Assembly: GCF_022819345.1 (NCBI RefSeq)
Contig: NZ_CP089288.1
Location: 620,001-684,000, forward strand
Direction of reading: 5' to 3'
From: Candidatus Nanosynbacter sp. HMT-352
GTDB taxonomy: Bacteria > Patescibacteriota > Saccharimonadia > Saccharimonadales > Saccharimonadaceae
DNA: 64,000 nt
A model generated the notes under the pieces. That model was not told the DNA's origin. It worked only from the letters and a program-made list of their open reading frames with translations, and made no database searches. A program made the position numbers and the translations under genes. Each line of letters starts with the position of its first letter. Position 1 is the stretch's first letter. Of this stretch, positions 57,896-64,000 are shown piece by piece.

Positions 57896-59518
57896 TTATA
57901 TTACTCTGTTAACTTCTTCTAGTGTTGTTTCGCCACGAAGAGCCGCCAACACGCCAGCCTGAAGCAACGTCACCATACCATCTTCTTTTGCAGCCTTTTC
58001 AATCGCTTCCGTATGAACATCCTCAACATCGCCGCGCAAGAATTTCTGAATATTCTCGCTCACGACCAGTTGTTCCATTACTGGAATTCGCCCCTTATAG
58101 CCAAACGGAACGTCGTCCGTTGGCACCGCACGCCAAAGCTTAAACGTATCCAAATCTGGGCAATCAACATTCTCTGGCAAATCCTTCAAAACTTCTTTTA
58201 CCCACTTACGAGTCGCCTCATCTGGCTCATATTCTTCCTTGCTATCATCCCACAATCTCCTCACCAGTCGCTGGGCAATCACCAGCCGAACCGCCGAGCT
58301 AAAAATCGGATTTTGCCCAATCATATCGATCATACGACTAAACGCCGCCGCAGTTGAATTAGCGTGAAAGCTGGACAGCACCAAGTGCCCCGTAATTGAA
58401 GCTTGAATCGCAGTCTTCGCAGTTTCATTGTCGCGAATCTCACCGACCATCACCACATCTGGGTCAAGACGCAAAACACTACGCAAACCATCAGCAAACC
58501 TCTGTCCATTCGTCGTATCAATCGGAATCTGAGCAATCCCAGGAATCGTATTTTCTACAGGATCCTCCAGTGTGATAATCTTTCGGTCTGGCGTATTAAG
58601 AGCATTAAGAATGCTATATAACGTTGTGGATTTTCCCGAACCAGTCGGACCAACCATCAACAACATCCCGCGCGGATGAGAAACAACTTCATCAATTTGC
58701 TTGCGCTCTTTCTTTGAAATGCTCAAGAGATCCAAATTTAACATTGACTCATCGAAATTGAACAATCGAAGCACCAAGTCCAAGCCATACACCGTCATCA
58801 CAGCTTCCACGCGCAAATTCAGCACATGCGATGCGCCATCTCTATGAATTTCCTGCTGCATATGCCCAGATTGAGGCTCTCTGGAAGCGGTAGAAATATT
58901 CGCACGCGACGCCAAAGTCGCCATAATCACTCGATACCTATCCCTGCCAAGTTCCGCCACCGTATGCAAAGCTCCGTCAACACGCATACGAATTCGAATC
59001 GATTCGCGCTGATTTTCGATGTGAATATCCGACGCGCCCAACAAATCCGCTTGGTCAATCAAATAGTTAAACACATCATTCGTACCCACGGAAGCCAAAG
59101 TCTGCGTAACCTGCGCCAGAGTATCGCTATCACCTTCCTTGGCAATTTCGATGTTATCGTAGATCACCTTTTTTGGCGGATCAAACCTGAGCATAATTGA
59201 TCGAAACGCCGAACCAGAGATTAAGAAAAAGAAGATTCGCTTGCCATTTTCAACGTATTGGCTTTGCATTTTCTTCATCAACGACTCAGAAGTTTGCGAT
59301 GTAACGCCAAATCGATAAGACTGATCTTCCTCATTAAAGGCTAACGGAACCAGCCGACCCTTATACATTTCTTCTATCGTCAAAACACCCTTAAGCAAAG
59401 GTAAAGTCTCTTCAAATTCCCGCCCATCAAGATATTGAAGTCCTAAAATTGACGCTCGACGACGAGTAGCTTCCTCATCTTGCTCACGGCGTCGCGCCTG
59501 AATTTTATCTTCGTCCAT
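57896..59518 (-). CDS. Type IV pilus assembly ATPase (PilB/GspE family)
   Basis: Hexameric motor ATPase for pilus extension; 540 residues. N-terminal GspE-N-like region, then Walker A GPTGSGKSTTLY, Asp box ITLEDPVENTIPGIAQIPID, Walker B DPDVVMVGEIRDNETA and the His box ASITGHLVLSSFHANS. The C-terminal tetracysteine zinc site of PilB is gone: RRLWDDSKEEYEP and PFGYKGRIPVMEQL keep the frame but not the Cys. ATG 59518 follows TATAAT by 6 nt. No other pilus genes are in the window. Confidence 0.92.
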   Translation of the reverse strand: MDEDKIQARRREQDEEATRRRASILGLQYLDGREFEETLPLLKGVLTIEEMYKGRLVPLAFNEEDQSYRFGVTSQTSESLMKKMQSQYVENGKRIFFFLISGSAFRSIMLRFDPPKKVIYDNIEIAKEGDSDTLAQVTQTLASVGTNDVFNYLIDQADLLGASDIHIENQRESIRIRMRVDGALHTVAELGRDRYRVIMATLASRANISTASREPQSGHMQQEIHRDGASHVLNLRVEAVMTVYGLDLVLRLFNFDESMLNLDLLSISKKERKQIDEVVSHPRGMLLMVGPTGSGKSTTLYSILNALNTPDRKIITLEDPVENTIPGIAQIPIDTTNGQRFADGLRSVLRLDPDVVMVGEIRDNETAKTAIQASITGHLVLSSFHANSTAAAFSRMIDMIGQNPIFSSAVRLVIAQRLVRRLWDDSKEEYEPDEATRKWVKEVLKDLPENVDCPDLDTFKLWRAVPTDDVPFGYKGRIPVMEQLVVSENIQKFLRGDVEDVHTEAIEKAAKEDGMVTLLQAGVLAALRGETTLEEVNRVI

Positions 59519-59524
59519 ATGAAA

Positions 59525-59530
59525 ATTATA
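59525..59530 (-). promoter_or_regulatory. -10 box of the leaderless pilus ATPase gene
   Basis: TATAAT on the minus strand, 6 nt before ATG 59518; divergent from the methyltransferase promoter 28 bp away. Confidence 0.65.
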
Positions 59531-59557
59531 CCAAAAAGCTTACGGTTTTACGAGTGA

Positions 59558-59563
59558 TATAAT
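59558..59563 (+). promoter_or_regulatory. Extended -10 box of leaderless methyltransferase gene
   Basis: TGaTATAAT, then 6 nt, then ATG 59570. Confidence 0.7.
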
Positions 59564-59569
59564 AGTAAT

Positions 59570-60130
59570 ATGAATCCAGAAATTACTCTGTTAGTCCACA
59601 ATATTCGCTCAACGCATAATGTTGGGGCAATTTTCCGCACGGCCGAAGGATTTGGCGTAAAAAAGATTATTCTTAGTGGCTACACGCCGTATCCAGAATT
59701 GAGTTTATGTAGCAAGGCGCCTGCTTGTGCGCTTGTCGATGGAGAAATTCGATCTGAAGATCCTCGCCTGCCGCATATTCGCGAAAAAATCACCAGCCAA
59801 ATTCATAAAACAGCCTTAGGCGCGGAGAGTTTGGTGCCATTTGAGTTTTATGAAGATATCAACGATTGGATTAAAGAAAATCAGCGAACAGAAAACTTGC
59901 CAATTATCGCGCTGGAGCAATCGAAAGATAGTGTGATGTTGCCAGAATTTCAGCCGCCTGAAAAATTTGCGCTGCTACTCGGAGAAGAAGTCCACGGAAT
60001 CACGCCGGAGCTTTTGGATAACTGCGATTTCACCGTAGAAATCCCGATGTTCGGTCAAAAAGAATCATTCAACGTGTCGGTCGCAACAGGAATTGCGCTA
60101 TTTGGACTGATTTTCCCGAGAACGAAATAA
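59570..60130 (+). CDS. TrmH-family RNA methyltransferase
   Basis: 186 residues, SPOUT fold. Motifs: NIRSTHNVGAIFRTAEGFGV, FALLLGEEVHGITPELLDNC and ESFNVSVATGIALFGLIF. It is a paralogue of the gene at 14744-15280 and divergent from it in sequence. The RNA target (tRNA Gm18-like or rRNA) is not determinable here. Confidence 0.88.
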   Translation: MNPEITLLVHNIRSTHNVGAIFRTAEGFGVKKIILSGYTPYPELSLCSKAPACALVDGEIRSEDPRLPHIREKITSQIHKTALGAESLVPFEFYEDINDWIKENQRTENLPIIALEQSKDSVMLPEFQPPEKFALLLGEEVHGITPELLDNCDFTVEIPMFGQKESFNVSVATGIALFGLIFPRTK

Positions 60131-60168
60131 TCTCAACAACACATAAATAAATTCCTCAAGTCTGCTTA

Positions 60169-60261
60169 TTGACTTTATTAACTATATGTGTTATATTTGT
60201 ATGAGCTTTCTTTGAAATCCCTCAGAGAAAGTAGTCCCTACAGAAAAGAGAAGGAGAAGAG
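60169..60261 (+). promoter_or_regulatory. Unit E promoter and short leader
   Basis: TTGACT (60169-60174), 17 bp, TATATT (60192-60197), then a P1-like hairpin CTTTCT/AGAAAG (60206-60211 with 60226-60231). P2 and P3 are absent; the leader is about 58 nt with an AAGGAGAAGAG ribosome site. It looks like a shortened member of the A-D family. Confidence 0.6.
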
Positions 60262-60555
60262 ATGTCATTTGACAACATCTTCTTAGTAGCAATACTGGCA
60301 ACCATGTACATCGCGTGGTACGCCTATGCATCACCTTCGGGCGTTAGTCTAAAGGCACATACGCTAGCCATCGCCTCAGCGGCATGGCTGTTACTTTTCT
60401 TCGCCTACTACATGGTGGAGGAATCGCCTCATCGCCCAACACACCACACGGCAGTGATATACATATATTGCTGTGTGATGGCTCTCACATACACAATCCT
60501 TTATCACAAGGGCTGTATTGAAGAGCACAAAAAACTGCGGGACAAGTCCCGCTGA
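60262..60555 (+). CDS. Unit E small membrane protein
   Basis: Not recognised; 97 residues with three predicted membrane helices (IFLVAILATMYIAWYAYA, LAIASAAWLLLFFAYYMV, AVIYIYCCVMALTYTILY) and a charged C-terminus (EEHKKLRDKSR). A strong promoter and ribosome site support it. Unlike the proteins of units A-D it is hydrophobic. Confidence 0.65.
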   Translation: MSFDNIFLVAILATMYIAWYAYASPSGVSLKAHTLAIASAAWLLLFFAYYMVEESPHRPTHHTAVIYIYCCVMALTYTILYHKGCIEEHKKLRDKSR

Positions 60556-60557
60556 CA

Positions 60558-60618
60558 GATAGTTAGCCCGCCAGAGCAACCGGCTCCGGCCGAGGCCTCT
60601 GTCAGCGGGCTAACTATC
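60558..60618 (+). other. Unit E 3' tail hairpin overlapping the dnaE end
   Basis: GATAGTTAGCCCGC (60558-60571) pairs perfectly with GCGGGCTAACTATC (60605-60618), with an inner CAGAG/CTCTG pair. The 3' arm contains two bases of the dnaE stop codon on the other strand. Confidence 0.75.
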
Positions 60619-63600
60619 ACTTTATAACTACACACTCTTCACCCAGAGTGTTTTTTAATTGGCTTAATAAATTGTCATTAGCATCCACCTTAAACGGCAG
60701 ACGCATGGCTGATTTTTCTTTCTCGCCCAGCACCAAAACCACGTCAGTCGTGCCGGCATTCTCACCACAAACAGACTTCATTTTCACTAACCGCGAATGG
60801 TCATTCGGATCTTTAATATACACAAATAACTTTGAAGCGGGAATTTCTGGCGCAACATTAACAGGCGTCGAATGAGCTTTTGACTGCGGTTTGGTGGCGT
60901 CATTCTTTACGGCAGACTTCGGAGAAACTCCATTTTTCTGATTACGATAAGCTTCACGGCGCTCTTTTTTTACGGCAGCGCTAATTTTTGGCGCATCCAT
61001 TTTACGGCCAGTCGACTCATAGCCATTGATATCGTTATCCGTAATCGCAATAATATCATCGGCAATTAGTTTACTTTCATTGCCCAAATTTCCGTCACGA
61101 TCTCGCGCTGAATTTTTACCAGAAACTCGAATCACCGCGTCCTGAACCAGCTTAGCGCCAACTTTCTCATACAGATTTGGAAAAACAATTATCTCACCCT
61201 CGCCGAACTTATCCTCAATTCCCACAAACGCCATTTTTGAACCGCTTTTTGTGACAATTGTACGAACCGTGCTAATAATTCCCCCGACCGTCATCATTCG
61301 ACTGTCGTATTCAGGAACTAGTTGCGTCAATGGTTGAGTTTGCTCGCTCAAATACGTTTCATACCTATCAAGCGGATGCGCCGAGATATACAACCCCAAC
61401 AATTCTCGCTCCCACATCAAGCGCTCTTTGTCGTCGTGTTTCACGGGAGCCTTCTGGAGATGAAGAGTCGATTGGACACTCGCTGCGTCATCGCCGCCCA
61501 GCATTCCAAACAAATTGGTCTGCCCGCTGGCGGCTTCTTTTTGGAGCTTGGACGCAAATGACGTAATAGAATCCAGGTTGAACAGCAAATCAGATCGATC
61601 GCCCATATCATCAAATGCACCAGACTTAATAAGCGACTCCCAGGCTTTTCTATTGAACTTGCTGGTTGAAACACGCTTGGCAAAATCTTCCACCGACAAG
61701 AACACACCCTCCTCGCGCGCTCGCAGAACTTCCTCGACCGCACCAACACCAACGCCCTTCACCGCCGACATTCCGAAGCGAATTTTATTCTCATTCGGCA
61801 CCACTGCAAACTCAACGAATGACTCGTTTACATCAGGGCTCAACACGCTAATTCCCATGTGCTTACATTCGGTGATTTCAATTGCCAGACGATCAGTGTC
61901 ATCATGGTCGCTAGTCATAAGCGCCGCCATAAATGCGTCAGGATAATGCGCCTTCAAATAAGCCGTCCAATAGGCGATCAAACCATAACAAGCGGCGTGC
62001 GACTTATTGAAACAATAGTTGGCGAACTCTTCCAGCTGAGTCCAGAAAGTTTCCGCAATTTCCTTAGTTGCGCCACCAACTTTAACCGCACCCTCGACAA
62101 ATTCAGGTTTGACCTTTTTCATCAAGTCAATTTTCTTCTTACCAACAGCCTTACGCAATGTGTCAGCCTGACCACCAGTAAATCCACACCATTCCTTAGA
62201 AATCTGCATAAACTGCTCCTGATAGACCAAAATTCCGTAAGTATTTTTCAGCGAGTTTTTCATTCCAGAATGCAGATAAGTTATTTCTTCTTCGCCGTGT
62301 TTGCGCCTAATAAAACTGTCAATAAACTGCATTGGACCCGGACGATAAAGAGCCACCATAGCAATAATATCTTCAAACGTAGTCGGCTTCAGTCCACGCA
62401 AATATCGCTTCATTCCCGCCGATTCCAACTGGAATACGCCAGTCGTGTCGCCACGCTGAAACAGCTCGTAGGTCTTTTTGTCATCAAGTGGCAGCTCCGA
62501 AAGATTAATTTCTTTCTTGTAAGCCTTTCGGATAATCCTCATGGCGTTATTAATGATCGTAAGGTTCGAAAGTCCCAAGAAGTCCATCTTCAATAGTCCC
62601 AGTTCTTCAACCTCGCCCATCGGGAACTGAGTTGCCACCACGCCTTTTTGTGCCATTTCAAGCGGAATATAGTTAGCCAACGTATCTGGCGCAATCACCA
62701 CGCCACAAGCATGAACGCCGTGGCTACGAATCGTCCCTTCCAGCTGAATTGCATAGTCCAAAACCTCCTTCGCAGTCGGATTATTTTCATATTCATTCCG
62801 AAGGTCGGCGTCTTCTTTAATACTCACAGACAGTGGGATATGACGCCCCTGGTTTGGCGGCGGAACTAACTTCGCCAAGCGGTCGCTCTCAGCGTACGGA
62901 ACCTCCAAAACCCTGGCAACATCACGCACTGCCATACGACCAAACATCTTACCGAACGTTGCGATATTACTGACGTGATCCTCGCCATATTTTTTCGCAC
63001 AATATTCAATCACTTCGTCGCGGCGCGTATCCTGAATATCGACGTCGATGTCGGGCATAGAAATACGATCAGGATTAAGAAATCGCTCAAATAGCAAACC
63101 ATATTTTAGAGGATCAAGATCTGTAATGTTCAATGCGTACGCAACAATCGAGCCAGCCGCACTACCACGCCCTGGACCAAAAACAATTCCTTGAGATTTT
63201 CCCCAGTTGATAAAATCCTGGACGATCAAGAAATAACCTTCATAGCCCATATTTCCCATCACGCCAAGCTCCATCTCAGCGCGTTCACGAACCTCATCAG
63301 ACAGCTTCGGAATAATCTCGTCAGGATCCAACTTTTCAGCCTCCTCCTTCGAAGCTCCATTGTAACGCTGCAACAAACCTTGATATGTCAATCTAAGCAG
63401 ATACGAATGTTCGTTCTCGCCGTCTGGCAATGGATATTTTGGAATAAGAATTCGCCCAAGCTCAATCTCAACATCGCAGCGATCAGCTATTTTTTTCGTG
63501 TTGCGAATAACTTCAGGAAATTCCTCGCCCCAGTGATCGATAATATCGCGCGGATCCGTCAAGTGAAGTTCAAAATCCTTCAAGCTCATTCGCTTTTCAT

Positions 63601-64000
63601 CACTAAGATACGAACCCGTCCCAACACAAAGCAGAATCTCGTGCGCGTCTTGATATTCGTGCGTCAAATAGTGACCATCACAAGTCACTACCATTTCAAT
63701 ATCAAGCTCTTTTGAAAGCTTGAGCAAGCCCTCGTTAATCTTCGCCTGCACATCCCAATGCGTGTTCGACTTCGGATGTCCGTGGTCCTGTAGTTCCAAA
63801 TAATAACGATCGCCAAAAATCGACTTGTACCACTTGGCAATATCACGAGCGCGATCATAATCATCTTCTTTCAGCGCCACGCCGATTTCACCGCTTGCGC
63901 AACCACTCAGAACGATAAGCCCTTCGTTCAACTCCTCCAAAAGTTCATGGTCAATTCGCGGCTTATAATACATTCCCTCCAGATTGGCGCGCGTCGACAA
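60617..64000 (-). CDS. dnaE: DNA polymerase III alpha subunit (N-terminus cut by window)
   Basis: Replicative polymerase of the DnaE1 type. About 1127 C-terminal residues are visible; the frame is open at the window edge, so the first part of the PHP domain is missing. Seen: PHP remnant (LIVLSGCASGEIG), palm FGPGRGSAAGSIVAYAL and MPDIDVDIQDTRRDEV with the catalytic Asp pair, ALYRPGPMQFIDSFIRRKHG, the beta-binding region, and a C-terminal OB domain (TVGGIISTVRTIVTKSG) with a tail after residue 1000. The apparent start at 64000 is only the window edge. Confidence 0.97.
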   Translation of the reverse strand: MSTRANLEGMYYKPRIDHELLEELNEGLIVLSGCASGEIGVALKEDDYDRARDIAKWYKSIFGDRYYLELQDHGHPKSNTHWDVQAKINEGLLKLSKELDIEMVVTCDGHYLTHEYQDAHEILLCVGTGSYLSDEKRMSLKDFELHLTDPRDIIDHWGEEFPEVIRNTKKIADRCDVEIELGRILIPKYPLPDGENEHSYLLRLTYQGLLQRYNGASKEEAEKLDPDEIIPKLSDEVRERAEMELGVMGNMGYEGYFLIVQDFINWGKSQGIVFGPGRGSAAGSIVAYALNITDLDPLKYGLLFERFLNPDRISMPDIDVDIQDTRRDEVIEYCAKKYGEDHVSNIATFGKMFGRMAVRDVARVLEVPYAESDRLAKLVPPPNQGRHIPLSVSIKEDADLRNEYENNPTAKEVLDYAIQLEGTIRSHGVHACGVVIAPDTLANYIPLEMAQKGVVATQFPMGEVEELGLLKMDFLGLSNLTIINNAMRIIRKAYKKEINLSELPLDDKKTYELFQRGDTTGVFQLESAGMKRYLRGLKPTTFEDIIAMVALYRPGPMQFIDSFIRRKHGEEEITYLHSGMKNSLKNTYGILVYQEQFMQISKEWCGFTGGQADTLRKAVGKKKIDLMKKVKPEFVEGAVKVGGATKEIAETFWTQLEEFANYCFNKSHAACYGLIAYWTAYLKAHYPDAFMAALMTSDHDDTDRLAIEITECKHMGISVLSPDVNESFVEFAVVPNENKIRFGMSAVKGVGVGAVEEVLRAREEGVFLSVEDFAKRVSTSKFNRKAWESLIKSGAFDDMGDRSDLLFNLDSITSFASKLQKEAASGQTNLFGMLGGDDAASVQSTLHLQKAPVKHDDKERLMWERELLGLYISAHPLDRYETYLSEQTQPLTQLVPEYDSRMMTVGGIISTVRTIVTKSGSKMAFVGIEDKFGEGEIIVFPNLYEKVGAKLVQDAVIRVSGKNSARDRDGNLGNESKLIADDIIAITDNDINGYESTGRKMDAPKISAAVKKERREAYRNQKNGVSPKSAVKNDATKPQSKAHSTPVNVAPEIPASKLFVYIKDPNDHSRLVKMKSVCGENAGTTDVVLVLGEKEKSAMRLPFKVDANDNLLSQLKNTLGEECVVIK
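60632..60656 (+). terminator. Terminator of unit E inside the dnaE 3' end
   Basis: ACACTC/GAGTGT (60632-60637 with 60646-60651) followed by six T on the plus strand, lying within the last codons of dnaE. Confidence 0.75.

Noticed and set aside
15787..60618. The 3' tail hairpins as integron attC sites
   Set aside because: They lack the RYYYAAC...GTTRRRY ends in the right order, there is no integrase, and the units are scattered and carry their own promoters and leaders.

Overview
The window looks like a chromosome segment of an ultra-small Patescibacteria/CPR bacterium, most likely a Candidatus Saccharibacteria (TM7) relative. The grounds are short, AT-leaning, tightly packed genes, a household gene set without amino-acid biosynthesis, a leaderless-promoter habit, and the standard code: many genes end in TGA, so this is not the TGA=Gly code of Absconditabacteria. 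The assignment comes from gene content and style, not from a database search.

Layout. 1-6.9 kb: rpoC (cut by the window edge) and rpoB. 7-14.3 kb: DNA-precursor genes (tmk, HIT protein, dcd, folA, a thyA broken by an in-frame amber codon), clpP, tig, and hisS behind a possible attenuator. 14.3-24.6 kb: an accessory region. It holds three copies of a repeated small-gene unit (A, B, C), tRNA-Leu genes, an FAD oxidase, and a roughly 5-kb island bounded by a 54-bp direct repeat of the tRNA-Leu(UAG) 3' half. The island carries a PD-(D/E)XK nuclease gene, an Abi-like gene, a broken KAP NTPase, an IS30 remnant, a tRNA-Leu pseudogene and a coiled-coil membrane protein. 24.5-33 kb: tRNA-Val, typA, rarA, a slipin, three more tRNAs, a CsoR-type metal-response pair and a GH13 glucosidase. 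33.4-38.8 kb: operon tyrS-HAD-recG-hypothetical-rsmD. 38.9-48.3 kb: a class A penicillin-binding protein, then operon nusA-clpC-metallopeptidase-like-radA-PIN/TRAM. 48.4-60.2 kb: GNAT, membrane-anchored nuclease, M1 aminopeptidase, unit D, an RNase HII-YraN fusion, VanZ-like, rplS, malic enzyme, an orphan 523-residue gene, pilB-type ATPase and an rRNA/tRNA methyltransferase. 60.2-64 kb: unit E and dnaE (cut by the window edge).

The most unusual feature is the unit family A-D (with a shorter relative, E). Each unit has a strong 17-bp-spaced promoter, a 5' leader of about 180 nt with three hairpins that keep pairing while their sequences change between copies, a small unrelated orphan ORF, and a 3' hairpin. 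One arm of the 3' hairpin is complementary over 12-13 nt to a fixed place in the leader of the same unit, and this match also co-varies. I know of no described family like this.

Other points of note: both zinc-binding sites of RpoC and the zinc site of the PilB-type ATPase have lost their cysteines, while RadA keeps its own. At least 13 start codons lie exactly 6 nt (7 in one more case) after a -10 box, so they should be leaderless. Two divergent genes share one symmetric -10 box.
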